DNA of 34,400 nt, taken from positions 1 to 34,400 of the forward strand of contig CALPVV020000017.1 of assembly GCA_943327105.2 (NCBI GenBank), read 5' to 3'. Position 1 is the first letter of the stretch, and each line of letters begins with the position of its first letter. Source of the stretch: Nitrosovibrio sp. Nv4. GTDB lineage: Bacteria > Bdellovibrionota > UBA1018 > CAIMNF01. Positions 8,847-17,150 of the stretch are shown one piece after another. Under the pieces are notes generated by a model. The model ran no database searches. It had not been told where the DNA came from and saw only the letters and a list, made by a program, of their open reading frames with translations. A program made the position numbers and the translations under genes.

Positions 8847-10223
8847 ATGAGCATCTCCGCATCCCGTTTTGGAAACTCCCCTTTGATGATGGACTGGAAC
8901 GGACTCGTTCCACACGTAAAGGAGTTCAGCACTGAACACCGTGCAACTCTTGGCAAATCTTGGGAAGCAACTATTCAAAAGCTACGCGATCGCGTTTCAG
9001 GTTTTTATGATTGCCCTGTCGACCCGGAACTTTCCCAAATTGAAGCATGTGAAACCCTGGCAAAAAAAATACAACAAGAAGGAAATTTCACCGACTGCCT
9101 GTTCATCGGCATTGGTGGAAGTAGTCTTGGACCAATGTGCCTGATTGATTCTTTGAAACACTTGGCAAAGAACCAGATCAATTTTCATTTTTTTGAAAAC
9201 CCAGACCCGATTGATTGGGCTTATCGCATTCAACGCCTGAACCCAGGCAAAACGCTGGTGTGCGTGGTCACCAAGTCAGGTACCACTTATGAAACCCTTT
9301 CGATTTTCATGCTGGCTTTTGACTGGTTGAAACAACATCTGGGTGAAGATGCAGCCATCAAGCACACCGTTGCCATCACCGACCCAGAAAAAAGCGAGCT
9401 ACTTGATCTGGCACGCGAGAAAAACATTCAAACGCTTTATATTTCACCCAGCGTTGGTGGTCGCTATAGCGCATTCACACCGGTTGGCTTATTTGCAATG
9501 GCACTTGCGGGCCTGAATTGTCAGAGCTTCATGATCGGTGCAAAAAAAATCCGTGAGTATTGCGAAAAGCATTATTCAACATCAGATAAGAACATGTTTG
9601 TGAATCTTGCTGGTTCGTTGCAAATGCTCGAGATCACTCACCCTGTACATGTGATGATGCCATACTCGACACCGATTCGCCTTGTTGCGAACTGGTGGGT
9701 TCAACTTTGGGCTGAATCACTCGGTAAAAACGGCAAGGGCTTTACTGCTGTTCCATCACTTGGCGCCGTAGATCAACACTCAATGCTTCAATTGTTGCGT
9801 GATGGGCCGAATGATAAAGTCATCTGGTTTCTCAACCTTCAGAACTTCAATAAACCAATTGAAATTCCAAGCATCGGTTTCAAATCAAAAACATTCGATC
9901 TTCTTGAAAAACAAGATCTCGGAACACTTCTCGATACTGAATTCCGTGCCATTCAAAAAGTGATGTTCAACCAAAAAAGACCCGCATTTCAACTTCAGAT
10001 TGATGAATTGAACGAAGAAGCCATGGGTTCATTGTTCTTCTTTTTCTGTATACTCACTTCTTACATGGGTGAAGTCATCGGAGAAAACCCGTTCGACCAA
10101 CCCGGAGTGGAAGAAGGCAAGGTTTACATTCGTGAAAACCTGATTAAACAAAAAGAACTCAAGGCAGCCAGCAAAGATCAGTCAGCTGATGAGGTTCACC
10201 GGTTGCGGTTGGGCCGAAATTAG
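8847..10223 (+). CDS. pgi: Glucose-6-phosphate isomerase
   Basis: Pgi interconverts glucose 6-phosphate and fructose 6-phosphate. The 458-aa length fits the shorter bacterial form rather than the ~550-aa enterobacterial one. Phosphate-binding motifs are GIGGSSLGP and VVTKSGTTYETL. GGRYSAFTPVG is intact, and the catalytic residues appear as Glu290 (AESLGK), His311 (DQHSM) and Lys425 (VEEGKVY). AAAGG precedes the ATG at a good distance, within the end of the dehydrogenase gene. The next gene is an FHA-GGDEF cyclase; as I recall, Bdellovibrio has pgi beside dgcB, so this pair looks conserved. Confidence 0.96.
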   Translation: MSISASRFGNSPLMMDWNGLVPHVKEFSTEHRATLGKSWEATIQKLRDRVSGFYDCPVDPELSQIEACETLAKKIQQEGNFTDCLFIGIGGSSLGPMCLIDSLKHLAKNQINFHFFENPDPIDWAYRIQRLNPGKTLVCVVTKSGTTYETLSIFMLAFDWLKQHLGEDAAIKHTVAITDPEKSELLDLAREKNIQTLYISPSVGGRYSAFTPVGLFAMALAGLNCQSFMIGAKKIREYCEKHYSTSDKNMFVNLAGSLQMLEITHPVHVMMPYSTPIRLVANWWVQLWAESLGKNGKGFTAVPSLGAVDQHSMLQLLRDGPNDKVIWFLNLQNFNKPIEIPSIGFKSKTFDLLEKQDLGTLLDTEFRAIQKVMFNQKRPAFQLQIDELNEEAMGSLFFFFCILTSYMGEVIGENPFDQPGVEEGKVYIRENLIKQKELKAASKDQSADEVHRLRLGRN

Positions 10224-10389
10224 TCTTTTAATTTTCTATCAGTGGCATAAAAGTGGCGTAAACTTCGGACTCCCAAAAGTTCAGGCATTCGTTGAACTCT
10301 CCAGTGTAATGAGCCTAACATCTTCATCATCAAATATTTGACTGCAGAGAATTACCCACTCGATCCTTTTAAATACCAACGGTTTATTT

Positions 10390-10395
10390 TACAAT
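10390..10395 (+). promoter_or_regulatory. Possible -10 element for a leaderless cyclase mRNA
   Basis: TACAAT (5 of 6 matches to TATAAT) ends 7 nt before the ATG at 10403, and there is no ribosome site. Transcription would then start at the start codon. The 179 nt between pgi and this gene show no clear terminator and no clear -35 element. Confidence 0.4.
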
Positions 10396-10402
10396 TTTAA
10401 AT

Positions 10403-11320
10403 ATGGCGAGTGATAATTCAGACAAAACAGCAATGATTGGGATTGATCAGGAAACGATCAATCGTGAAATTCAAAAAGCGAAAGAGTCGCCTGATTGTTT
10501 TGTGATCATTCGTGGAAACCCGACCAGTCACCGCTTCTTCCTCGATAAGGATGAAATGACTATCGGGCGCGACCCTTCCGCAGAGATTTCAATTTCAGAC
10601 CAATTGATTTCCCGCAAACACGCCAAAGTCACACGCAAAGACGGAACGGTTAGCATTGAAGACTTGAAATCATCCAATGGAACAGTGATTAACGGATCCA
10701 AGCTTGAAGCGAATTCTCCGAGAGTTCTCGCAAAAGAGGACATGATCAAACTCGGGAACACTATTCTGAAATTCTTGCCAGCCGGGCATATCGAAATTGT
10801 TTATTACGGAAATCTCAACCAGGCTGCAAACACCGACCCGATGACCAAGTGCTTTAATAAAGGTTATTTTCTAGAGGCCATTGAGGCTGAAGTGAAACGC
10901 GCTCGTGCACTTTCAAGCCCGTTGACCCTGATTTTTTTCGATCTCGATCACTTCAAGAAGGTCAACGATACTTACGGCCATGATGCCGGTGACTTTGTCT
11001 TGAAAGAGTTCACCTCTCTGGTTCGTAATTCAGGTCTTTATAAACAAAAAGATATTTTCGCACGCTACGGCGGAGAAGAATTCTGCCTACTCATGCCAGG
11101 GGTAACCTCTTCAGAAGCTGCAAAGATCGCCGAAGAAATTCGTGGAAAAGTCCACCTTCATGAATTCAATTATGAAGGTAAACGCATTCCGGTCACCACT
11201 TCACTTGGTGTATCAGAACTAAAAAGCGATACAGAATCAGCGAACGAACTGATCAAATCATCAGACAAGGCACTTTACACTTCGAAAGAAAGCGGCCGTA
11301 ACCGCGTGACTGTAGCCTAA
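10403..11320 (+). CDS. FHA-GGDEF diguanylate cyclase, DgcB-like
   Basis: It should make cyclic di-GMP from GTP under control of a phosphopeptide-binding FHA domain. A short N-terminal tail (1-30) precedes the FHA domain (about 33-125: GRDPSAEIS, SRKHA, SSNGTVING). The GGDEF domain follows (about 140-305), with FFDLDHFKKVNDTYGHDAGD and the active signature GGEEF at 223-227. The inhibitory RxxD site is KQKD, so product inhibition is probably lost. The layout and the position after pgi match Bdellovibrio DgcB, required for prey invasion, in which a phosphorylated N-terminal tail is read by the FHA domain. Thr9 (TAMI, with Ile at +3) is a plausible equivalent; that is inference. Confidence 0.93.
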   Translation: MASDNSDKTAMIGIDQETINREIQKAKESPDCFVIIRGNPTSHRFFLDKDEMTIGRDPSAEISISDQLISRKHAKVTRKDGTVSIEDLKSSNGTVINGSKLEANSPRVLAKEDMIKLGNTILKFLPAGHIEIVYYGNLNQAANTDPMTKCFNKGYFLEAIEAEVKRARALSSPLTLIFFDLDHFKKVNDTYGHDAGDFVLKEFTSLVRNSGLYKQKDIFARYGGEEFCLLMPGVTSSEAAKIAEEIRGKVHLHEFNYEGKRIPVTTSLGVSELKSDTESANELIKSSDKALYTSKESGRNRVTVA

Positions 11321-11334
11321 AAAATCCCCAACCA

Positions 11335-11835
11335 CTAATCATCATCACCGTCGTGATTTTTTTCACCGGCTTCATTAGTCACAGATGCGTTCGTACGCAA
11401 TTCATCGTGACGAATCAAACCACCCAAATGTGCGGTATTGGCAAGTAAGGCAAATGTCACCGCTGAAAGAGCAAAAGCGGCAACCGAAGTCTTGCCAGCA
11501 AGTTGGTCGCGCTTCATTTTTCCGAGTGCGAGTGCCAACGCAGCGACACCGCCAGTAATGGCCGTAAAAACAAGACTAATTTCCGCTGATTCTTCATGCT
11601 CATGAATCAAAGCCTTGGTTACCCCAGGCTTGTGCTCAACCATGTCTTCAGCGGGTTCACCGCTCAAATATGCCGGTGCAACCATAACAGAGGCAAATAC
11701 AAGTACCGCTAGCCCGGTTTTCTTCACCGAACTGTTCTTCATCAACATCCCGACAAATAGAATGAGGAATCCGAACAATACTCCCACGACGGGCATGTGA
11801 TTGACTGCAAGGTGTAATTGAGCTCCATTGATCAT
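11335..11835 (-). CDS. Four-helix membrane protein with conserved-looking histidines
   Basis: This 166-aa protein has four hydrophobic segments (about 11-30, 38-56, 86-105 and 116-134). Histidines sit near membrane edges: HLAVNHMPVVG, IHEHEESAE and TAHLGGLIRHDE, together with YLSGEPAED. This pattern resembles a family of small uncharacterised inner-membrane proteins (DUF2231-like), and paired histidines could bind haem or metal; neither the family nor the ligand is certain. The C-terminus is acidic and His/Asp-rich (EKNHDGDDD). An AGGAG site precedes the start. It converges on the cyclase gene with only 14 nt between stops. Confidence 0.75.
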   Translation of the reverse strand: MINGAQLHLAVNHMPVVGVLFGFLILFVGMLMKNSSVKKTGLAVLVFASVMVAPAYLSGEPAEDMVEHKPGVTKALIHEHEESAEISLVFTAITGGVAALALALGKMKRDQLAGKTSVAAFALSAVTFALLANTAHLGGLIRHDELRTNASVTNEAGEKNHDGDDD

Positions 11836-12137
11836 CTTAAATTTCTCCTAAATATTAACGTCTCATCATTTTGATTGTTATTATATGCGCTAGATCACAT
11901 TTAGACCGTAATAATCAAGCAAACGCATGCATGCCAGAAGCACTACTTGTGCCATAACAATATCAAACCGACCTCATGACCGTTTTTTAAAAAAACTGAA
12001 TAATATCATGCACTGAAACACGGAATCAGACTACGCCCCCACTCTTAACTAACCATCAGAAGAAGTACCAAAAATAGTCAGTTTTCCACTTTTCTATCCT
12101 CTCTTGCTCGATTACAACAGGGTGAAAGAATTACACA
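11836..12137. other. Intergenic region between the divergent membrane-protein gene and mutL
   Basis: It holds the ribosome site and the probable -10 element of the - strand gene, plus an A/T palindrome (GTTTTTT A AAAAAAC at 11982-11996). A weak TTGCTC (12104-12109) with AGAATT 17 nt later could serve mutL. No ORF or RNA gene is seen. Confidence 0.5.
11880..11885 (-). promoter_or_regulatory. Consensus -10 element for the four-helix membrane protein
   Basis: Read on the - strand this is TATAAT, a perfect -10 match, about 45 nt before the start codon at 11835. No convincing -35 lies 16-18 nt further upstream, so an activator may be needed. Confidence 0.45.
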
Positions 12138-14036
12138 ATGGAAACGCCAACCACTACCGCTATCAACACACCTAAAAAAGTACAAATCCTTCCACCTCTC
12201 GTTGCCGAGCGCATTGCAGCAGGTGAAGTCATTGAACGCCCAGCGAGTGTGGTGAAAGAACTTGTTGAGAATTCAATCGATGCGGGAGCGACGCAGATTG
12301 AGGTTCGACTTCAAAAAGGCGGTTGTGAACTGATCGAAGTGATTGATAATGGTTCGGGCATGAGTGTAGCAGACCTCGAACTCAGCGTTTGCCGACACGC
12401 CACCAGCAAAATCACTTCTTTTGAAGATCTCTCGAATTTAGTTTCACTTGGATTTCGTGGAGAAGCATTGCCCAGTATTGCGGCAGTTGCCTGCTTGAAA
12501 ATTACGACGAAAAGCAGTTCACCTGAAAACAACGACGGCGGTACTTATGAAGTCGTTGCCGAACACACCGCGCCCAAGAAAGCAGAAGCTCGTCGAGTTC
12601 CGAATTACAATTTTGTCGGTAGCAATCACGGAACACGCATCACGGTAACTTCGCTCTTTTCGCAAATTCCCGCTCGCTTGAAATTTTTGAAATCAGCCGG
12701 AGCCGAAACCAGCGCCGTTCGTGAAATTATTGAACGCATTGCACTTACTCATCCTGAAGTCGCCTTCACATTGACCAGTGATGAACGTAAAATCATTTCA
12801 TTGCCATCTGAGACACTGGAAAAAAGAGCAGAAAGAATGCTCTCAGACAACAACCCCTTTCAAGTGCTTCATGCGAAACTAGACGGTGCATGGAGTGTTG
12901 AAGTGATCTGGCTAAAAGGACTCAGTCAACCTCACACACGTTCGATTTATCAAATCGTAAATGGTCGTGCACTTCGCGACCGCATTGTTCAGCAAGCGGT
13001 ATTGAACCCGCTCCGTCAATCTTTCTTGCCGGGGCACTTTCCGTCAATGGTGGTGAAACTCGATATTCCTGCTGATGAAATCGACGTCAACGCACACCCA
13101 ACGAAAACTGAAATTCGCTTTTTAGATTCAAAAAAAATCTTCGCCCTTTGCCATGCAGCGATTGAGAAGCTGCTTGCTGATTCAACACCTTCAGCAGAAG
13201 AGCTGTCGCAGGTACTGAACCCGATCTATTCAAAGGGCTCGTACCCTCATTTTGAACAACAGCAATATATCAAGCCTGTGCAATTTCAGTTGGGCGCACC
13301 GACCAGCCAAGAAAGCTTTTTTGGCGCATCCCGGTTTGAGCACTCGCATTCTCATGCGACCCATGAAAACACATCGTCAACAAGTGATACCAGTACCAGT
13401 GATGAAGCCAACAATCACTTCACTTTCGACACCACTCCATTCGGTCTATACAAGGGCATTTGGTTTTCGACTTATATCGTGTTCGAACAAAACGAAGAAA
13501 TGCTGCTGATTGATCAGCATGCGGCTCATGAGCGCATTCGTTATGAACAACTGAAGTCACGCGTGTTGAAAAAAGAAGGCGTGGAAGAACAAACCTTACT
13601 CGTGCCTGAAGTGATTCGCATGGACGCTGAAAAGCTGTTCCAGATGAAAGAAAAACTGCCGTTGTTGAAATCACTGGGCTTTGATTGCGAAGCTTTCAGC
13701 GAAGAAAGCGTGCTTTTTCGATCGATCCCCGCGGTATGGGGCATGAGCCAACTGACCCCGCGTTTGAAGAATCTGCTCGAACGCCTGCAAGATAGCGATG
13801 TCTCGGGCATTGAAATGAACCACCCAGTGTGGGATGAAACCCTGTTTGAAAAAGTCGCGATGGAAGCGTGCCGTTCTTCATTCAAGGCCGGCGATCATAT
13901 GAATGAATGGAGCGCGATTGATCTCACTCGCAAGCTCATGCAATGTCAGCACCCAGGCAACTGCCCGCACGGCCGTGTGACCTTCATCAAGATCTCGAAA
14001 CTGAAAATCGAAGAGTGGTTCAATCGGAAGATATGA
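12138..14036 (+). CDS. mutL: DNA mismatch repair protein MutL, endonuclease-type
   Basis: MutL couples mismatch recognition by MutS to strand removal. The N-terminal GHKL ATPase is intact: VAERIAAGEVIERPASVVKE, ELVENSIDAGA, DNGSGM, ATSKI and GFRGEAL. A variable Ser/Thr/His-rich linker (about residues 385-430) leads to the C-terminal domain. That domain holds the endonuclease metal site DQHAAHERIRYE (459-470), matching DQHA(X)2E(X)4E, plus CRSSFKAGD and CQHPGNCPHGR. This MutL should therefore nick DNA itself, as expected for an organism without MutH. At 632 aa it has normal length. No strong ribosome site is seen. It is probably transcribed alone. Confidence 0.96.
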   Translation: METPTTTAINTPKKVQILPPLVAERIAAGEVIERPASVVKELVENSIDAGATQIEVRLQKGGCELIEVIDNGSGMSVADLELSVCRHATSKITSFEDLSNLVSLGFRGEALPSIAAVACLKITTKSSSPENNDGGTYEVVAEHTAPKKAEARRVPNYNFVGSNHGTRITVTSLFSQIPARLKFLKSAGAETSAVREIIERIALTHPEVAFTLTSDERKIISLPSETLEKRAERMLSDNNPFQVLHAKLDGAWSVEVIWLKGLSQPHTRSIYQIVNGRALRDRIVQQAVLNPLRQSFLPGHFPSMVVKLDIPADEIDVNAHPTKTEIRFLDSKKIFALCHAAIEKLLADSTPSAEELSQVLNPIYSKGSYPHFEQQQYIKPVQFQLGAPTSQESFFGASRFEHSHSHATHENTSSTSDTSTSDEANNHFTFDTTPFGLYKGIWFSTYIVFEQNEEMLLIDQHAAHERIRYEQLKSRVLKKEGVEEQTLLVPEVIRMDAEKLFQMKEKLPLLKSLGFDCEAFSEESVLFRSIPAVWGMSQLTPRLKNLLERLQDSDVSGIEMNHPVWDETLFEKVAMEACRSSFKAGDHMNEWSAIDLTRKLMQCQHPGNCPHGRVTFIKISKLKIEEWFNRKI

Positions 14037-14422
14037 GCCTTAACGGGATCTAGAAATGTTTCTTACGGGTGCTAACTTTAGACCACCCCGTTCAACCGTT
14101 CCTTTTATACCATTGACAATACAGGGCGTTCCGAGGCCCGACCTGAACTCAATGGATTAGAAAAAAGTTTTCTATTTTAATGCAGCCCTAAGCCTGCGAG
14201 GCCATTGCCGGAAACATGATGATCCGCGATTCAGAACTTTAAGATACGCTGGCCGAAGTGCTGGTCATAAACGACCTGTGTGAGTAATTCTTTGAGAATT
14301 TCTTCCAGAGACTTTATCACCATCATGCACCACGACCAGCGATATCTGAATAAACCTGTATGAGTATTCCTTGATCGGAAATCAGGTCAACAGGTTAACA
14401 TTAACAATAAAATCAATTATTA
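14037..14422. other. Gene-poor region after mutL
   Basis: No ORF over 60 codons is present. An A/T hairpin (TAGAAAA AAG TTTTCTA, 14158-14174) followed by TTTT is a weak candidate terminator for mutL. A 31-codon ORF remnant lies on the - strand at 14231-14326. Nothing else is recognised. Confidence 0.5.
14231..14326 (-). pseudogene. Short ORF, possible C-terminal remnant of a lost gene
   Basis: The 31-codon frame reads MMVIKSLEEILKELLTQVVY and continues DQHFGQRILKF before a stop. It has the amphipathic pattern of a real protein end, but no ribosome site is apparent and the upstream codons run out of frame (YSDIAGRGA, then a stop). It could be a remnant or chance. Confidence 0.2.
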
Positions 14423-14755
14423 CTATTGCACGTTTTTATTTGAATTTTGTTTAAACTTATCTAAGCTTTTGTTTCCCCAATTATATTTAAATTTATCTCC
14501 AATTTGATCCGGTTTTCCTAACGGGCCGGGGCGACTATCTTGAAACATTCTGGCGTACGTGACGGTACATTTCCCATTATTCCCGCATTCTACACTTTTA
14601 ACACCATCGCCACTATAGCCACACTGAATCGCACCTCCACTCGCGAGCTGACACATGAGGGCCCCCCTAGGGCTAGTGTATGTCGTACCTTGCTCTGCAA
14701 AAGCAGATGGTGACCCTAAAACGATAAACATGAATGTAATGTATATTTTTAACAT
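14423..14755 (-). CDS. Small exported cysteine-containing protein
   Basis: I do not recognise this 110-aa protein. It has a clear signal peptide (residues 1-20, ending SAFA) and a mature part of about 90 residues. Four cysteines (MCQLA, IQCGY, VECGN, KCTVTY) could form two disulfides in the periplasm or outside the cell. The C-terminal 30 residues are polar and Lys/Asn-rich. A very strong AAGGGGG ribosome site precedes the ATG, which supports a real gene. It stands alone in about 1.2 kb with no other intact gene, between mutL and miaA, and its codons look A/T-richer than those neighbours. It may be a recent arrival. Confidence 0.75.
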   Translation of the reverse strand: MLKIYITFMFIVLGSPSAFAEQGTTYTSPRGALMCQLASGGAIQCGYSGDGVKSVECGNNGKCTVTYARMFQDSRPGPLGKPDQIGDKFKYNWGNKSLDKFKQNSNKNVQ

Positions 14756-15212
14756 AAATTCCCCCTTGGTTAAACTTGATCTAGTTTGTCAAGTATCTCA
14801 CAGACCATCCTAAATTCAACCCTTTTTTTAAACCCATTAAGAATATGTTTATATTAGGAATTAATGATTGGTGTTCGGGGCTATCGCTGCATGACGTACA
14901 CGAAGAGATCAAACATAATCACCTGATGCAGGGGCAGTAACCAATTAAATGAGTGTCCAGCTCAATGGGACCAATTAGAACACACTCGAAATGCTCTCAA
15001 GATTTTTGGTTTTATTTCAGCATGCTTTCTCATGCGCGAACAATCTTCAAAGGTAAAATTGTAGATCAACCCAAACAGTGTTTCGTGAACCAGCAGGGGG
15101 CCACAATTTTAGAGGAACAATACTAAGGACACAAATCTATTGATCCAATATATCCGTTCAAAACCAACTTCAATTGCATTTATAAACGCTGCATTTCGGT
15201 TATATTGAACTT
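14756..15212. other. Gene-poor region before miaA with short ORF remnants
   Basis: No ORF over 60 codons is present. A 31-codon frame at 14845-14940 (+) begins MFILGIND and ends HNHLMQGQ. Two copies of ACCAATTA lie about 30 nt apart (near 14939 and 14969), around GAGTGTCCAGCTCAATGG, which looks like a mobile-element end but is unproven. A possible miaA promoter lies at the right edge. Confidence 0.4.
15201..15206 (+). promoter_or_regulatory. Possible -10 element for a leaderless miaA mRNA
   Basis: TATATT ends 6 nt before the miaA ATG and no ribosome site is present, so transcription could begin at the start codon. No good -35 element is found at 16-18 nt. Confidence 0.4.
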
Positions 15213-16163
15213 ATGTCCCCCACCACCATCATTCTCACTGGCCCGACCGCCTCAGGGAAAACCGCACTCGCGATCGAGGCGGCGATGGAATTGCGCGCGC
15301 TGGGCACACCAGCACCCCAACTGGAAATCATCAACGCCGACAGCGTTTGCTTCTATCAGGAATTCAACATCGGTTCTGCAAAGCCGACGCCTGAAGAATT
15401 GAAACTCGTTCCCCACCACTTGATCGATGTCGCTCACCCAAATGAAAATTATCACGCTGGGAAATTCTTGAAAGACTGCGAACAAAAACTGAGTGAGATC
15501 CATGCTCGTGGAAATCGTGCGATCATCGTGGGCGGCAGCGGCTTTTATCTGAAGGCACTGAGACTAGGCCTATGGGAAGCGCCTGCGACCGATGAAAAAT
15601 TCCGTGAAGAAATGGCTCAAGTCGATACGCCGACCCTTTTTGAAAAACTGGTGAAGCTCGACCCCCTTCATGCGCAAAAAATCGGTGCAAATGATCGTTA
15701 TCGAATGATTCGCGCGCTCGAGATCATTGAAACAGGAAGTGGAAAAACGCCGACCCAACTTGAAAAAGAAATGCCAAGCGAACCCGATCCTCGCTTTCAA
15801 CTCTGGGTGATTGATCGGGACAAGGTCGAACTCGAAAGCCGCATTCGTGAGCGAGTCGCCAAGATGCTTGAACAAGGGTGGATTGAAGAAACCAAACAAC
15901 TACGACTCAGCTACCCTGACTCTAAAACACTCACTGCTGTCGGCTATCGGCAAGTGATCGACCATCTCGATGGCACTTTTCCTGAAGGGCGAATCAAAAA
16001 ACCTGGCATGGAAGGCCTTGTTGAAGAGATCGTGCTTTCTCATCGCCAACTCGCCAAACAACAGAGAACTTGGTTTAAAGGACTAAAACCCGAAGCTCTA
16101 TTCCAATTGGAAAGAGATCGGGTACTGTTAAAAGAAAAACTTATGACAGTTTATCAGAAATGA
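15213..16163 (+). CDS. miaA: tRNA dimethylallyltransferase
   Basis: MiaA adds a dimethylallyl group to adenosine 37 of tRNAs that read codons starting with U. The P-loop GPTASGKT lies at 10-17. The next motif reads NADSVCFYQEFNIGSAKP, slightly unlike the usual ADSRQVY..MDIGTAKP. HHLIDV, GGSGFYLKAL, RYRMIRALEIIE and AVGYRQ follow, and the C-terminal HRQLAKQQRTWFKG is typical. The length of 316 aa is normal. There is no ribosome site, and the ATG is placed just before the conserved P-loop, so the start is secure. It lies 51 nt before the ilvE start and may share its transcript. Confidence 0.95.
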   Translation: MSPTTIILTGPTASGKTALAIEAAMELRALGTPAPQLEIINADSVCFYQEFNIGSAKPTPEELKLVPHHLIDVAHPNENYHAGKFLKDCEQKLSEIHARGNRAIIVGGSGFYLKALRLGLWEAPATDEKFREEMAQVDTPTLFEKLVKLDPLHAQKIGANDRYRMIRALEIIETGSGKTPTQLEKEMPSEPDPRFQLWVIDRDKVELESRIRERVAKMLEQGWIEETKQLRLSYPDSKTLTAVGYRQVIDHLDGTFPEGRIKKPGMEGLVEEIVLSHRQLAKQQRTWFKGLKPEALFQLERDRVLLKEKLMTVYQK

Positions 16164-16214
16164 TGACAAGAACTTTAAACCTCAAAAGTGTATTCTAGCC
16201 GGACGGAGAAAATT

Positions 16215-17150
16215 ATGGCACGTGGCACAAAAGTTTGGTCAAACGGTAATATCGTATCAGTAGAAGAGGCGAAAATCAGCCTGTTCTCACACGTCATTCA
16301 CTACGGAACCGGCGCATTCGAAGGAATCCGCGCTTATAAACAAACTAAAGGCGGCGGAGCGATTTTTCGTCTGCGTGAACACATGGAACGCCTTGAAGAC
16401 TCCGTGAAAATCATGGGCTTTGAAATGCCCTTCACCACCGATCAACTCGTTCAAGGCGCCATTGACGCCTGCAAAGCCAACAATTTTGAAGAATGCTATG
16501 TTCGTCCGATCGCTTACTTAGGCGATGGCCCACTTGGCGTATTTCCCGGTATCAATCCAAAAGTAGAAATCGCTATTCTCGTTTGGGAATGGGGCAGCTA
16601 CCTTGGTGACAAAGGAATCAACGAAGGTGCAAAACTCGTGATCTCTTCCCTCATTCGTCCACACGTCAACAGCGTGATGACCAAAGGAAAAATTTCAGGC
16701 CAATACGTGACTGGCGTGATTGCAAAAAGCGAAGCGATCAAAAACGGTTACGATGAAGCCCTCATGCTTGATCCGGAAGGGTTCCTCACTGAAGGAACCG
16801 GTGAAAACCTTTTCATCGTTAAAGACGGCGTGATCAAAACTACTGAACTCACTTCAATCTTGAACGGCATCACCCGTAACACCGTGATGCAAATGATTGA
16901 GAAAAAAGGCTATAAACTGGTCGAAACCCGTTTCACCCGCGATGAACTCTGGTGTTGTGATGAAGCATTCCTCACCGGAACTGCTGCTGAAATCACTCCA
17001 GTATCTTCTGTTGATGGTCGCAAAATGGGTCGTGGTGCGAATGCCGGCAAACCGGGTCCAATCACCATGGACATTCAACAAGATTACAAAAAACTTGTAC
17101 GCGGTGAACTCGCTGAGAAGTTTCCTGCTGACTGGTTGACCAAGATTTAA
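16215..17150 (+). CDS. ilvE: Branched-chain amino acid aminotransferase
   Basis: IlvE exchanges amino groups between glutamate and leucine, isoleucine or valine, using PLP. The track ORF starts at 16188, but the ATG at 16215 (MARGTKVWSNG) has CGGAG upstream and gives 311 aa, the usual length. Motifs include GTGAFEGIRAY, SYLGDKG, and TKGKISGQY with the PLP lysine at 159, the same position as in the E. coli enzyme. DEALMLDPEGFLTEGTGEN and TGTAAEITPV follow. The stop overlaps the next gene's start (TAATG). A class IV relative such as D-amino-acid aminotransferase or aminodeoxychorismate lyase is unlikely given these motifs. Confidence 0.95.
   Translation: MARGTKVWSNGNIVSVEEAKISLFSHVIHYGTGAFEGIRAYKQTKGGGAIFRLREHMERLEDSVKIMGFEMPFTTDQLVQGAIDACKANNFEECYVRPIAYLGDGPLGVFPGINPKVEIAILVWEWGSYLGDKGINEGAKLVISSLIRPHVNSVMTKGKISGQYVTGVIAKSEAIKNGYDEALMLDPEGFLTEGTGENLFIVKDGVIKTTELTSILNGITRNTVMQMIEKKGYKLVETRFTRDELWCCDEAFLTGTAAEITPVSSVDGRKMGRGANAGKPGPITMDIQQDYKKLVRGELAEKFPADWLTKI

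Noticed and set aside
13541-13885. 114-aa ORF on the - strand
   Set aside because: It lies wholly opposite the conserved C-terminal domain of mutL; it is a shadow frame.
14845-14940. 31-codon ORF beginning MFILGIND as a carbamoyltransferase N-terminus
   Set aside because: Only the first few residues resemble that family, the conserved His-Asp segment does not follow as expected, and no downstream frame continues it.
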